Shown here: positions 26,227 through 48,302 of the stretch, one piece after another | Position numbering within the stretch: position 1 is the stretch's first letter | How the letters are laid out: each line of letters begins with the position of its first letter | NCBI GenBank assembly: GCA_016707895.1 | Contig: JADJGV010000037.1 | Location: 372,001 to 436,000 of the forward strand | Source: Myxococcales bacterium | GTDB lineage: Bacteria; Myxococcota_A; Polyangia; Haliangiales; Haliangiaceae | Direction: 5' to 3' | Length of the DNA: 64,000 nt | Position numbers and translations under genes: made by a program | The notes under the pieces: model-generated | What the model was told of the DNA's origin: nothing | What the model saw: the letters and a program-made list of their open reading frames with translations, nothing else | Database searches by the model: none

Positions 26227-26793
26227 TCACATCGCGTCGACGCCGGCGTCGACGTCGGCGGTGGTCTCGATGTGCAACACGTAGGCGGAGGTCACCGAGG
26301 CGGTGAAGCCCTTCACTTCGATCAAGTACGTGCCGTTGGTGATGGGCGGGCAGGGCGAGCCGCCCGGGCACAGCACCATCTCGGTGTCGGCCGAGGTCTT
26401 GGAGTCGTCGAGCACCATCCCGCCGTCGCCGGTGAGCAGGCGCAGGTCGAGATCGCCGGCGCCGTTGCGGTTCATGAAGGTGATCGTCGCGCGGATCGGC
26501 TGGCCGTCGACCAGCCCGACCGCGAACAGGTCGACGTCACCGACGGCCCCCGTCGGGCAGATCGCGGCGCTGATGTCCTGGCCGGCCCAGGCGGTAGCCG
26601 TGGCGGGCGTGTCGTTCGGCTCGTTGGCGCCGCACTGCTCCGGCGTCACCGGCGCGTCGGCGGGCGCGGCGTCGGTCGGCTTGTCGAAGTCGAGCACGAG
26701 CGAGCAACCGGAGGCGGCGAGCGCCAGCGCGCCGACGAGCCCAACGGCGGATCCACGCTCGACCCGAGCGCGCAGCGGTGCACCCCTCTGCAT
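26227..26793 (-). CDS. Lipoprotein with pre-peptidase C-terminal-like (PPC) domain
   Basis: Predicted 188-residue lipoprotein. Basic N-terminus, hydrophobic stretch GLVGALALAASGC, then a domain typical of PPC beta-sandwiches: EPNDTPATATAWAGQDISA, GDVDLFAVGLVDGQPIRATI, DLDLRLLTGDGGMVLDDS, GTYLIEVKGF. Such domains occur on secreted proteases and surface proteins; no catalytic part is attached here. The ATG at 26793 is seven bases after TAGCGT, suggesting a leaderless start; an ATG 12 codons upstream is less likely. Confidence 0.75.
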   Translation of the reverse strand: MQRGAPLRARVERGSAVGLVGALALAASGCSLVLDFDKPTDAAPADAPVTPEQCGANEPNDTPATATAWAGQDISAAICPTGAVGDVDLFAVGLVDGQPIRATITFMNRNGAGDLDLRLLTGDGGMVLDDSKTSADTEMVLCPGGSPCPPITNGTYLIEVKGFTASVTSAYVLHIETTADVDAGVDAM

Positions 26794-26800
26794 CGCCACG

Positions 26801-26806
26801 ACGCTA
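26801..26806 (-). promoter_or_regulatory. -10-like TAGCGT seven bases before an ATG start
   Basis: TAGCGT-CGTGGCG-ATG (26793). No Shine-Dalgarno sequence lies between. Confidence 0.35.
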
Positions 26807-26912
26807 GCCGGCCCGTTGCCGATCGTCAAGAGATCGCAAGGGGTTAGCTCCTTGACCGGGGCGTTTTTCGCGAGGTACGGTGCGCCGCCTTTCGCGCGCC
26901 CCCGGATCCCCC

Positions 26913-27891
<979 letters not shown>

Positions 27892-27902
<11 letters not shown>

Positions 27903-30083
27903 TCTGCTGTTCGAGCTGGGGACCGAGGAGATCCCGTCGCGGATGCTGGCGCGCGCGCTGGCCGAGCTGCCGGCGCTGGCCAAGGCCCGCCTCGACGCCG
28001 CCCGCCTGACCTACGGCGAGGTGACCGCGCTGGGCACGCCGCGCCGGCTGGCGCTGGTGGTGCGCGGCCTGGCCGATCGCCAGCCCGATCTCGATGAGCG
28101 CGTCGTCGGCCCGCCGATCGGCGCCGCGTTCGCCGCCGACGGCACGGTCACCAAGGCCGGGCTCGGCTTCGCCGCCAAGAACGGCGTCGATCCCGCGACC
28201 CTCGAGAAGGCCGAGGTGCCGGGCAAGAAGGGCCTGTACGTCGTGGCCACCCGCCACGTCGCCGGCCAGCCGACGCTGGCGGTGCTGCCGGCGCTGCTGA
28301 CCGACCTCATCGGCGCGATCCCGTGGCCCAAGTCGATGCGCTGGGGTTGGCGCGAGGTCGGCTTCGTCCGGCCGCTGCACTGGCTGGTCGCGCTGTTCGG
28401 CGGCGAGGTGGTGCCGGTGCGCTTCGCCGGCGTCGCCGCCGGCCGCGCCACCCGCGGCCACCGCTTCCTGGCGCCCGGCGCGATCGACCTGACCGGCGCC
28501 GCCGACTACGTCGAGGTGCTGCGCCCGGCGTTCGTGATCGTCGACCCGGTCGCGCGGCGGCGGATGATCGCGGCCGAGCTCGGCCGGCTGGCCGCCGAGA
28601 CCGGCTGCGTCGTGCGCCCCGACGACGACCTGCTCGACGAGGTCACCGGGCTGTGCGAGTACCCGGTCGGCATCGCCGGCAGCTTCGACCGCGCGTTCCT
28701 CGAGGTCCCCGAGGAGGCGCTGGTGCTGACCATGCGCACCCACCAGCGCTACTTCGCGCTGGAGGAGGGCGGCCGCCTGGCGCCGCGCTTCGCCACGATC
28801 GCCGCGACGGTCACCAAGGACGCCGCGATCGTCCGCGCCGGCAACGAGCGCGTGCTCGCGGCCCGGCTGTCCGACGCCCGGTTCTTCTTCGCCGAGGACT
28901 GCAAGAAGGACCTCGGCGCGCTGCGGGCCAAGCTCGACGACGTCGTCTTCCAGGCCAAGCTGGGCGACGCGAAGTCGACCGGCGACAAGGTGCGGCGGAT
29001 CGTCGGCATCGTCGACGCGCTGGCCGATCACGTCGGCTTCGATCGCCGGGTGGCGGGCCGCGCCGCCGAGCTGTGCAAGAGCGACCTGCTGACCGGCGTG
29101 GTCGGCGAGCTGCCCGAGCTGCAGGGCGTCATGGGCAAGCACTACGCGGCCCGCCAGCTGGCCGCCGATCCGGCCTGGGCCGACGCCGCGGCGGCGGTGG
29201 GCGACGCGATCGCCGAGCACTACATGCCGCGCGGCGCCGGGGCGGCGCTGCCGGCCAGCCTCGAGGGCGCGGTCGTCGGCGTCGCCGATCGCATCGACAC
29301 GCTGGTCGGCTGCTTCGGCACTGGCCTCGAGCCGACCGGCTCGGCCGACCCCTACGGGCTGCGCCGCGCCGCCAACGCGATCCTGGCGATCAACCTCGAT
29401 CTCGGCAAGGGCGGCGAGCGCCACGCGACGCTGGGCGCCGGCCGCGGCTTCCCGATCAAGCTCGACACGCTGATCGAGATCGCCGCCCACCAGTTCGCCG
29501 GCAAGGTCGAGATCACCGACACCGACTGCGGCGAGCTGCACGAGTTCTTCCGCGGCCGGCTGCGCACGGTGCTGATCGATCGCGGCCTGGCCGGGCCCGA
29601 CGTCGACGCCGCGCTGGGCGCCGGCTTCGACGACGTCTGCGACGCGCGGCTGCGCGCCGAGGCGCTGGCGGTGGTGCCGCCGGCGGCCCGCGAGGTGTTC
29701 AAGCGCATCGCCAACATCCTCGACGACGCCCACGCCAAGGGCATCGCGATCTCGGGCGAGGTCAAGCCGGCGATGTTCGTCGCCGACGGCAACACCGAGC
29801 ACCGGCTGTGGAGCGCGTTCCAGGGCGTGGTCGATCGCCTCGACGCGGCCCAGGCCGGCCAGGCCTACCGCGACATGCTGGCCATCCTGGTCGAGCTGCA
29901 GCCGACGGTGGCCGCGTTCTTCGACAAGGGCGGCGTGATGGTCATGGATCCCGACGCCGGGTTGCGCGAGAACCGGCTGTCGCTGCTGCACCGCATCCTC
30001 GCGCCGTTCGCGGCGATCGCGGACTTCCGGCTGGCCTCGCAGGGGCCGGCCGCACCGGGCCTGGCCGCCCAAGGGAGCGCGTC

Positions 30084-30087
<4 letters not shown>
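27892..30087 (+). CDS. glyS: Glycyl-tRNA synthetase beta subunit
   Basis: Predicted 731-residue subunit, slightly longer than the E. coli protein. Signature stretches: [19 protein letters not shown] at the N-terminus, [66 protein letters not shown], and [19 protein letters not shown] near 480. The C-terminal HD-like and anticodon-binding domains follow. The GTG start lies within the end of glyQ, and the stop overlaps the ppdK start (ATGA), so glyQ-glyS-ppdK form one coupled operon. Confidence 0.97.
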
Positions 30088-32774
<2,687 letters not shown>

Positions 32775-32833
32775 TTGTGCGCCGCGTCACCCAGGCAACC
32801 CCCGCCGGCAGCCGCCGGTCCAAGCTGGCTGCC

Positions 32834-34150
32834 ATGGATCTCGTCCGTTCGTCTCGCTGGGCGTTGCTCGCCGCCGGCCTGGTGGCGTGTACCGCCTCGG
32901 AGTCGGAGGTCCGCCCCGATCCCGACCGCATCTTCTACCCCACCGCGGTGACGGTCGCCCCCGACGACTCCGTCGCGTTCGTGGTGTCGGCCAACTCGGA
33001 CCTGACCTACGACTCGGGCACCGTCCAGGTGGTCGATCTGGCGGCGGTCGAGCAGGTCGTGGCGGCGTGGAAGAGCAACCGCACCGTCCCGGCGGGCTGC
33101 AGCGCCGACACCGACGCCACCGAGACCTTGGCCTGCCCCGAGGCCGACTTCTTGATCGACGACGCCGGCGTCCGCATCGGCAACTTCGCCAGCGCGGTGA
33201 CGACCCAGGACCTCGGCGGCGGCAAGCTGCGCCTCCTGGTCCCGGTGCGCGGCGATCCGTCGATCACCTGGATGGACTGGGACCCGGCGACCCGCAAGCT
33301 GGCGTGCAGCACCGGCCAGGGCTTCCCGCTGTGCGACGACGACCACCGGCTGGTCGAGCTGACCGGCTTCGACGATCCGCCCGGCCTGCCCAGCGAGCCG
33401 TACGGGGTCTTCGCCGACTCGCTCGGCCAGTTCGCGGTGGTGTCGCACTTCGCCAACGGCATCATCTCGCTGATCGACTCGCCGGCCACCGGCGTGCCGA
33501 GCCTGGTCGACGCGCGGTCGATCGGCCTGGCGGTGGGCATGTCGGGCATCGCCGGGCGCCAGGCCGGCCCCGACGACCTGCTGTACGCGCAGAGCGTCGA
33601 CACCGATCGGGTGTTCCTGTTCTCGGTGGCCCGCCCGGCCGGCCGCCAGCCGGCGCTGGTCAGCGGCGGCTTCTTCTTCCAGAACGCGGTCGGCAGCGGC
33701 ACCAACACCGGCGGCGTCGCCGACGACTCGCGCGGCATCGTCTTCCGCGACGGCGGCGATCGCGCGTTCTTCGTCAACCGGATGCCGCCGGCGCTGCAGG
33801 AGTTCGACACCAGCCTCGGGCCGACCGGCGTGCCGGTCAACCGGGTGATCGCGTCGACCGACATCTGCCGCCAGGCGACCTCGGTGGCCGCCGCCGACAC
33901 CGGCGCTGGCGAGCGCGCCTACGTCACGTGCTACGCCGACGGCCAGGTCTACGTCGTCGACCCGCGCGGCGGCGGCGCGGTCGAGGCGACCGCGCTCACC
34001 GGCCGCGGCCCGATCGCCAGCGCCCCGGTGCCCAGCCGCCGCCTGCTCCTGGTGGCCAACTTCCTCGACGACTCGCTCGCGGTCGTCGATCTCGACCCGA
34101 CGTCGTCGAACGCGTACCGGGTCGTGCTCCGCCTGGGAGGCAAGTCGTGA
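32834..34150 (+). CDS. Beta-propeller (YVTN-type) lipoprotein
   Basis: Predicted 438-residue lipoprotein: signal MDLVRSSRWALLAAGLVAC, then repeats such as YPTAVTVAPDDSVAFVVSAN, GTVQVVDLAAVEQVVAAW, YGVFADSLGQFAVVSHFANG, ISLIDSP and YVTCYADGQVYVVDPRGG. These match the YVTN-like propeller pattern, often a protein-interaction or adhesion scaffold. It overlaps the next gene by 4 bp (GTGA). Likely located at the outer membrane. It is separated from ppdK by 59 bp and may belong to a different transcript. Confidence 0.8.
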   Translation: MDLVRSSRWALLAAGLVACTASESEVRPDPDRIFYPTAVTVAPDDSVAFVVSANSDLTYDSGTVQVVDLAAVEQVVAAWKSNRTVPAGCSADTDATETLACPEADFLIDDAGVRIGNFASAVTTQDLGGGKLRLLVPVRGDPSITWMDWDPATRKLACSTGQGFPLCDDDHRLVELTGFDDPPGLPSEPYGVFADSLGQFAVVSHFANGIISLIDSPATGVPSLVDARSIGLAVGMSGIAGRQAGPDDLLYAQSVDTDRVFLFSVARPAGRQPALVSGGFFFQNAVGSGTNTGGVADDSRGIVFRDGGDRAFFVNRMPPALQEFDTSLGPTGVPVNRVIASTDICRQATSVAAADTGAGERAYVTCYADGQVYVVDPRGGGAVEATALTGRGPIASAPVPSRRLLLVANFLDDSLAVVDLDPTSSNAYRVVLRLGGKS

Positions 34151-37100
34151 ATTCCCGATCGCTGTTCGCGCTCGCCGTCGTGGTCGCCGCCTGTGGCGAG
34201 ACCGGCGACGCGGTGTCGGTCACCCGCCGGTTCACCAACCCGGTCGACGTCGCGTTCGGCTGCTACGGCAGCATGAAGCGCACCGACTCCGGCGAGACCG
34301 TCGTCACCCCGCAGCCGCTGTCGTCGTGCCGGACCCGCGCCATCGGCGCGCCGGCCTTCGCCGAGAACCCGATCGACGTGCCCCCGGGCCAGGAGGGCAT
34401 CGCGAACGATGCCATGTTCTGGTACACGGCCGCGGTCCAGCCCACCGCGGGCACCGTCACCTTCGCCTACACCAAGCTGCTCGGCCTCGCCGACGCCGAC
34501 GTCCAGACCGGGGTGCCCGAGTACGGCGAGCGCGACTTCACCGTCGACGACGCCGACCGCTACATCCCCGGCCACAACGCGCTGGCGGTGGGCGCGTCGC
34601 CGATCGCCATCGACACCGACACCGCCGGCTGCCACCTGCTGACCGCCAACGCCGGCAGCTGCGATCTATCGGTGATCGACCTGTTGCAGGTGGTCGCCAA
34701 GGGCGACACGCCGATCGTGTCCGAGCTGACCCTGACCACGGCCGGTGGCGCGCCGCTGCTGGCCCGCCCGGCGGCGCTGGCCGCGACCGACCTGGCCTCG
34801 CCGGTGGGCGCCGCGTGCCCGCCGACGCCGGTCGGCATCCACTACGTCGCGTACCCCGACTGCCACGCGGTGGCGGCGATCGACGCGGCGACCGGTCGCG
34901 CGGTCGCGTCGATCCGCTTCGCCGCCGACGGCACCGCGACCCTGGGCGACGGCGAGCTCAGCTGCCCCCGCGAGTGCGGCGCCCGCGACCCGATCGTCGA
35001 CGGCGCCCGCCCGACCTCGCTCGACATCGTGCGCGACGAGCGGGTCGGCACCCAGAAGCTGGCGATCGGCGTGGCCAACCGGCCGGTGGTGACCGTCGTG
35101 ACGCTGGCCGCGACCGGCCTGCCGGCGACGGTCAGCCAGGTCGATCTCGACGGCGACGTCGGCGTCACCGACGTCGCGCTGTCCGAGCAGATCACGATGG
35201 GCGGCAAGACCGGGATCAACGACGGCGCGGCCGGCACCGATGCGCAGTTCGTCTACGCGGTCGCCAGCGACAGCACCGTGCGCGTGGCCGAGGTGCTGGT
35301 GGCCAACCGCGAGTGCGACACCCAGGTCGATCCGCGCTACCTGCTGACCGAGAACAACAGCGACGCGTTCATCTGCATGGCCGTGGGTGACCCGGCAACG
35401 CCGCCGCGGCGCGCCGGCGCCCGCAGCCCTGGCGTCGAGTTCGCCGGCCCGGCGCGGCCGGTGGCGGTGGCGATCGGCGCGGTCAACAACAAGGGCGGGG
35501 ACGGGGTCCCGGCGCGGCCCGAGCGGCTGGCTGGCCACTTCGCGTACGTGGCGCTGTCGAGCGGCTTCACGGTTGTCGTCAACATCGACGACGACAACAT
35601 CGACGACACCCGGGTCGCCAGCGATCCGCTGGCCACCCAGCTGCCGCTGGTGCTGCCGCACCAGATCCGCGACAGCGGCTTCGCGCGAGACGCCGACAAC
35701 CTGAACGATGGAACGCGAGTCTGCGACGCCCTGTCGCCGACCCCGCCGAGCGACGTCTCGGCGACCGCGCTGGTGATCGGCGGCCCCCACAGCGACGCCA
35801 ACCCGGTGCGCATCTTCTCGGGCGCGTCGCTGGCCAGCGAGAAGAGCTACGCGCTGCCGGCGGTGCACCAGTCGCTGTGCGTCGGCACCGATGGCGGCGT
35901 GCCGGTGCCTGACACCAACTTCTCGGCGCCCCTGGACGTCCGCCTCGCGACCTACCCCGACTGGCACGCGCTGGGGTTCGAGGAGGACTGGCAGTTCGTG
36001 TGGGAGGGCCTCCTGTCCAACGACCGCACCGACGGCAGCCAGGCGCTCGACGGCCCCCAGGTGCGCACCGGCCTGGTCGACATCGGCGGCGGCGGCATCA
36101 GCGTCGTCGACCCCAGCGCGCCGTTCTGCGCCGCCGGCGTCGAGCCGCGCGACCTCGTGACCTTGCGCGGGTGCGATCCGTCCCGCGGCGACGCCCAGTG
36201 CGGGCTCGGCGAGACCTGCTTCGTCCACCCCGACGCGACGGTCGCGACCGGCGCGTGCTTGCCCAAGAACCGGCTCGACGTGCTGCCGAGCCTGTGTCGC
36301 GACTACCTGGTGTCGCTGCGGCGCTACGCGGTGGTCGACGCGTTCGCCGGACGGCTCACGCTGCGCGAGCGCAAGCGCGAGCTGCGCACCACCCCGATCA
36401 CCGGCTGCACCTCGAACGAACAGTGCACGACGCTGGCCCTCGAAGACGCCAGGTTGGCCTCGCCCGATCACCCGGTCGACGACGACACCGCCGCGCCCGA
36501 CCGCACCTACGCGTGCGAGCCCGACACCTTCCGCACGCCGGCCCAGAACCGTTGCGTCATGACCTGCCAGTCCGACGACCAGTGCGACGCCGGCACGCTG
36601 TGCCGCGCCGGCCACTGCATCGAGGGCATCGTGCCAGCGCCCGAGTGCGCCAGCGGCCTGCAGCGCTACGACCTGCGCGCGACCGACGCGTTCGTCGCGA
36701 TCGGGTCGCGCTCGGGGTACCTGCACCCGTTCATCGCCGACAGCGCCGGCCGCTGCGTCAAGGACCCGACCGCCGGCCCGCTGATGATCGGCCGGGTCCC
36801 GCTGACCGCGCCGCCGTGCACCGGCACCGGCCCCACCGACCTCACGCCCAACCCGTGCAGCGAGACCATCGACCAGGTCGAGAAGGCGCCCGACTACCAG
36901 CCCGGCACGTGCGAGCTGACCACCGCCGGGACCAAGCTGGTGACCCGGAGCACCCGCGGCATCCGCTTCCAGAACCCGCTGCTCCGCCTGACCTTCGTCG
37001 ATCCGACGTACCCCGGCGACGCGATGTGCCGCGGCGACCGCGCCGGCGCGCTGGTCGACGTCCCCACCGTGCACCGCGACGCGTCGATCCAGTTCCGCGT

Positions 37101-37296
37101 GGTCGACGGCTTCTTGCCGCGGACGATGGGTGACGCCATCGGGCAGCCGGCCAACATCGTCCGGGCGCCCGACGGGGCGATCTGGGTGGTCGACGGCGGG
37201 GACATCCTGCCGACGCCGGAGTCGGGGACCGACCTCCGCGGCCAGCTCGTGCGGATCTCGCCGCGGGCTCCCGACGGCGCGGTCCACCTGGAGTAG
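34147..37296 (+). CDS. Very large Cys-containing lipoprotein, propeller-like
   Basis: Predicted 1049-residue lipoprotein: signal VNSRSLFALAVVVAAC. Propeller-like strands (ALAVGASPIAIDTDTAGCHL, SVIDLLQVVAKGD, YPDCHAVAAIDAATGRAVAS) cover the first 500 residues. Later parts contain Cys-rich knots of myxobacterial type (GCTSNEQCTTL near 750; CVMTCQSDDQCDAGTLCRAG about residue 803), and VVDGGDILPTPES ends the last domain. It starts with a GTG inside the stop of the upstream propeller lipoprotein, so the two probably form a surface complex. Function unknown. Both strands carry long open frames here, but only this one has a signal and coherent domains. Confidence 0.78.
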   Translation: MNSRSLFALAVVVAACGETGDAVSVTRRFTNPVDVAFGCYGSMKRTDSGETVVTPQPLSSCRTRAIGAPAFAENPIDVPPGQEGIANDAMFWYTAAVQPTAGTVTFAYTKLLGLADADVQTGVPEYGERDFTVDDADRYIPGHNALAVGASPIAIDTDTAGCHLLTANAGSCDLSVIDLLQVVAKGDTPIVSELTLTTAGGAPLLARPAALAATDLASPVGAACPPTPVGIHYVAYPDCHAVAAIDAATGRAVASIRFAADGTATLGDGELSCPRECGARDPIVDGARPTSLDIVRDERVGTQKLAIGVANRPVVTVVTLAATGLPATVSQVDLDGDVGVTDVALSEQITMGGKTGINDGAAGTDAQFVYAVASDSTVRVAEVLVANRECDTQVDPRYLLTENNSDAFICMAVGDPATPPRRAGARSPGVEFAGPARPVAVAIGAVNNKGGDGVPARPERLAGHFAYVALSSGFTVVVNIDDDNIDDTRVASDPLATQLPLVLPHQIRDSGFARDADNLNDGTRVCDALSPTPPSDVSATALVIGGPHSDANPVRIFSGASLASEKSYALPAVHQSLCVGTDGGVPVPDTNFSAPLDVRLATYPDWHALGFEEDWQFVWEGLLSNDRTDGSQALDGPQVRTGLVDIGGGGISVVDPSAPFCAAGVEPRDLVTLRGCDPSRGDAQCGLGETCFVHPDATVATGACLPKNRLDVLPSLCRDYLVSLRRYAVVDAFAGRLTLRERKRELRTTPITGCTSNEQCTTLALEDARLASPDHPVDDDTAAPDRTYACEPDTFRTPAQNRCVMTCQSDDQCDAGTLCRAGHCIEGIVPAPECASGLQRYDLRATDAFVAIGSRSGYLHPFIADSAGRCVKDPTAGPLMIGRVPLTAPPCTGTGPTDLTPNPCSETIDQVEKAPDYQPGTCELTTAGTKLVTRSTRGIRFQNPLLRLTFVDPTYPGDAMCRGDRAGALVDVPTVHRDASIQFRVVDGFLPRTMGDAIGQPANIVRAPDGAIWVVDGGDILPTPESGTDLRGQLVRISPRAPDGAVHLE

Positions 37297-37399
37297 CCCG
37301 GCTGCCACCGGACCGCGAATCGACCGCGCGGCGGGCTGGCGGGACCGGAAAACTTGCTCCCCGCTTCCGCCTGCGCAAGCGTCGGGGTAGGAGCTGCCC

Positions 37400-38131
37400 A
37401 TGGCTGGAACCGATAGCGAGCTGTACAAGGACAAGATCGAGGTCAGCCTCGACGGGCGCCAGATCTTCTACCTGTTCTTCGGCGGCGCCGTCGTGGCGTG
37501 CCTGGTGTTCGTGCTCGGCGTGATGGTCGGGCGGCGGCTCGAGGCCCGCGGCCACGTCGACAAGGTCGCCGCGACCTCGGCCCAGCGCGATCCGCTGGCC
37601 GCGCTCGATCGCCTCGGCAACGGCGAGGGCTCGATGACGTTCCCCAACGCGCTGGGCGGCAGCGGCGGCCCGGCGGCGGCGGTCGATCGCGAGATCGCCG
37701 CGCTCGGCGCGCGCAAGGCCGCGGCCCCGGCCAAGGCGGTCGAGCCTCCGGCGGCGGCGAAGGGCGAGGAGCCCAAGGCCGCCGAGCCCAAGGCCGCCGA
37801 GCCCAAGGCCGCCGAGCCCAAGGCCGCCGAGCCCAAGGCCGCCGAGCCCAAGGCCGCCGAGCCCAAGCCGGCCGCCCCCAAGCCGCCCGAGGCGGGGCCT
37901 GCCAAGTTCACGCTGCAGCTGTCGGCGTTCCAGGACCAGGCCGAGGCCGACGCGTTCCTGGCCACGGTGAAGGCCGCCGGCTACGGCGCCTACGTCACGT
38001 CGGCCGACGTCGACGGCAAGAAGTTCTTCCGGGTCCGCCTGGGCAAGTACCCGACCTACGAGGACGCGGTCGCGGCCAAGGCCGAGTTCGAGAAGAAGGT
38101 GCCGAAGATCGCCTACGTCATCCGGCTCTGA
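37400..38131 (+). CDS. SPOR-domain membrane protein with KAAEP repeats
   Basis: Predicted 243-residue bitopic protein. Cytosolic N-terminus (DSELYKDKIEVSLDGRQIFY), one membrane helix (LFFGGAVVACLVFVLGVMVG), a linker with six KAAEP repeats (about residues 125-154), and a SPOR domain: FTLQLSAFQDQAEADAFLAT through YVTSADVDGKKFFRVRLGKY to IAYVIRL. SPOR domains bind denuded septal peptidoglycan, so a cell-envelope or division role is likely. GGAG lies eight bases before the ATG. mutS follows 90 bp downstream. Confidence 0.88.
   Translation: MAGTDSELYKDKIEVSLDGRQIFYLFFGGAVVACLVFVLGVMVGRRLEARGHVDKVAATSAQRDPLAALDRLGNGEGSMTFPNALGGSGGPAAAVDREIAALGARKAAAPAKAVEPPAAAKGEEPKAAEPKAAEPKAAEPKAAEPKAAEPKAAEPKPAAPKPPEAGPAKFTLQLSAFQDQAEADAFLATVKAAGYGAYVTSADVDGKKFFRVRLGKYPTYEDAVAAKAEFEKKVPKIAYVIRL
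37771..37866 (+). repeat. 15-bp tandem repeat encoding KAAEP
   Basis: Six nearly identical 15-bp units (CCCAAGGCCGCCGAG) lie in the linker of the SPOR protein. Unit gain or loss would keep the frame. Confidence 0.9.
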
Positions 38132-38221
38132 ACGGCAGGGGGCTCGTCGCCGCGAGACGGGGCGTATCGGCGCGGCTCGTCAGCGCGGCGTCATAGCGAT
38201 CGGCTACAAGACGCCGATCTC

Positions 38222-40951
<2,730 letters not shown>

Positions 40952-41115
40952 TCGCGGTCGAGGCGCCCCGATGGCAAGGCGCCGGCGAGGACCGGAGCCG
41001 AGCGTCCTCGTTGGACGTGACGTGAGGACCGGAGCCGGCAACGCCGCCAGCGGGGATGCATCGGCCGCGAGAACGATCGACTTCCCCTTTCCCAGGCCCT
41101 TATCATGATGGCGTC

Positions 41116-44073
<2,958 letters not shown>

Positions 44074-44158
44074 TGACCGCGGCGCCGCGCCGCGGGCCCG
44101 GGATCCGCGGCGCCCGCGATCGACTTCGCGCCGGCCGGGCCCTACAGTCCGGGCAGCC

Positions 44159-44773
44159 GTGACCGTCATCGATCGCACCGCGCACGAGGCCCCGGTGCGC
44201 GACCTCGTCGCCGCCGGCGACCTGACGCGCGCCGCGACCGCCGCCATCGAGCTCTACGGCGGCGAGCTCGCCAGCTTCCTCCACGCCATCGCCCGCGACG
44301 AGGACCTCGCCACCGAGGCCTACGCCGTCACCTGTGAGGACCTGTGGCGGGGCTTGCCCGGCTTCCGCTGGGGCTCGTCGCTGCGCACCTGGCTCTACGC
44401 GCTGGCGCGCAACGCGCTGTTCCGGCTCCGCCGCGCGCCGCGCCGCCGCGAGCGCGCCTACGTGCCGCTCGACCTGGCCAAGGAGGTGTTCGATCGCGCC
44501 GAGCAGATCCGCACCGGCACCGTCGAGTTCATGCGCACCGAGGTCAAGGACGAGGTGCGCCGGCTGCGCGAGGCCCTCGACCCCGACGATCACGAGCTGT
44601 TGATCCTGCGGATCGATCGCAAGATGTCGTGGCGCGAGGTCGCGCAGGCGATGCCCGGCGACGGCGAGGAGTCGGTGGACCGGCGCGCCGCGGTGCTGCG
44701 CAAGCGGTTCGAGCGGGCCAAGACGATGCTGCGGACGCTGGCGGCCGAGCGCGGGATCATCGGGGCGGAGTAG
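44159..44773 (+). CDS. ECF-type RNA polymerase sigma factor
   Basis: Predicted 204-residue sigma factor. Region 2: [20 protein letters not shown], then [33 protein letters not shown]. Region 4: [20 protein letters not shown], then [33 protein letters not shown]. The extra length lies between the regions. The GTG start is ten bases after TACAGT. It stands directly downstream of a Ser/Thr kinase gene; in bacteria with many ECF factors, such pairs can work together without a classical anti-sigma. No anti-sigma gene is adjacent. The target genes may be the surface cluster downstream, but this is a guess. Confidence 0.85.
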   Translation: MTVIDRTAHEAPVRDLVAAGDLTRAATAAIELYGGELASFLHAIARDEDLATEAYAVTCEDLWRGLPGFRWGSSLRTWLYALARNALFRLRRAPRRRERAYVPLDLAKEVFDRAEQIRTGTVEFMRTEVKDEVRRLREALDPDDHELLILRIDRKMSWREVAQAMPGDGEESVDRRAAVLRKRFERAKTMLRTLAAERGIIGAE

Positions 44774-47264
<2,491 letters not shown>

Positions 47265-47323
47265 GCGTCGTCGTCCGCCCGTCTCACCCCGGAACCAACC
47301 GTCCCGCTCCTCGGAGGACCGCC

Positions 47324-48163
47324 ATGAACACGCAACTCCGCCTCTCTACCTTCGTCGCCACGGCGCTGCTCGTGGGCCTGGCCTCGCCGGCGCTCGCCGG
47401 CCGCGGCGGCTCGGCGGCGCGCATCCAGGGCGCCGCGGCCACCGGCTCGGTCGACGCCATCATCGCCGAGGTCGAGCGCGCCGAGCGCCTGACCTGCGAC
47501 GCCTGCGTGCCGGTCGTGATGGACCTGCTCGATCACGACCGCTACGAGGTCCGCGAGGTCGCGGGCTGGTGGTTCGCGCGCCACGCGGCGCTGCGCACCG
47601 AGCTGGCCGCCCGCGCCACCACCGACCTCACCGGCGCCGACAGCCGCCTGGCCCGCAACGGCGCCGACCTGCTCGGCGCGTTCATGCACCCGGCGGCCAT
47701 CCCGGCGCTGACCACGGCGGTCGGCCGCGCCGACCTGTCGGCCGAGGCTCGGCTGGCCGCGGTGCGCGCGCTCGGCATGATCGGCCACCCCAACGGCAAG
47801 GCCGGCCTGACCACCGCGCTCGGCGACAGCGACGCGAGCGTCCGGCTCGAGGCGCTGACCGACTGGCCCAAGCTGCGCAAGGTCACCGACGCGGCGCCGG
47901 TCGTGGCCCGCGTCACCGACGGCGACGCCCGGGTCCGCGCCGCCGCGGCCGGCGTGATCGGCACGCTACGCTTCGCCGGCGGCCGCGCCGCGCTCGAGGC
48001 CGCGCTGGCCAGCGACGCCGACGCCAACGTCCGCCGCAACGCCGCCTGGGCGCTCGGCCAGATCGGCGACCCGGCGTCGCGCGCCGCGCTGGTCGCGGCG
48101 CAGGGCGACGCCTCGGCGCTGGTGCGGTCGACGGCCAAGGCCGCCACCTACGCGCTGCGGTGA
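47324..48163 (+). CDS. Exported HEAT-repeat protein
   Basis: Predicted 279-residue protein. Sec signal (MNTQLRLSTFVATALLVGLA-SPALAG) then about six HEAT-like helical repeats: DVVMDLLDHDRYEVREVAGW-type units such as VPVVMDLLDHDRYEVREVAG, VGRADLSAEARLAAVRALGM, ALGDSDASVRLEALTDWPKL and ALASDADANVRRNAAWALGQ. A CDAC pair occurs near residue 52. HEAT arrays bind partner proteins; here the neighbouring haem lipoproteins are likely candidates. A GGAGGA ribosome-binding site precedes it. Confidence 0.85.
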   Translation: MNTQLRLSTFVATALLVGLASPALAGRGGSAARIQGAAATGSVDAIIAEVERAERLTCDACVPVVMDLLDHDRYEVREVAGWWFARHAALRTELAARATTDLTGADSRLARNGADLLGAFMHPAAIPALTTAVGRADLSAEARLAAVRALGMIGHPNGKAGLTTALGDSDASVRLEALTDWPKLRKVTDAAPVVARVTDGDARVRAAAAGVIGTLRFAGGRAALEAALASDADANVRRNAAWALGQIGDPASRAALVAAQGDASALVRSTAKAATYALR

Positions 48164-48302
48164 CCGCCGCGCGCGCGCCGCTCGCGATCGCCGCCTCGCG
48201 CGGCGATGCGCGTTTTCGGTACGCCGCGGCGCGGCCGACGGTCGTGCTTGTCGACGGTGATCGCCCACGTCTCCGCGCTGCCTCTGGAGTACACTCATGA
48301 CC
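48164..48302 (+). promoter_or_regulatory. Intergenic region with -10-like TACACT before the large haem lipoprotein
   Basis: TACACT at 48290-48295 is followed by seven bases and an ATG at 48303, in the leaderless pattern. An ATG two codons earlier would leave a one-base spacer. No -35 recognised. Confidence 0.35.

Noticed and set aside
34666..37434. 922-codon minus-strand open frame
   Set aside because: Shadow of the large lipoprotein at 34147; His/Arg/Asp-rich with no domain.
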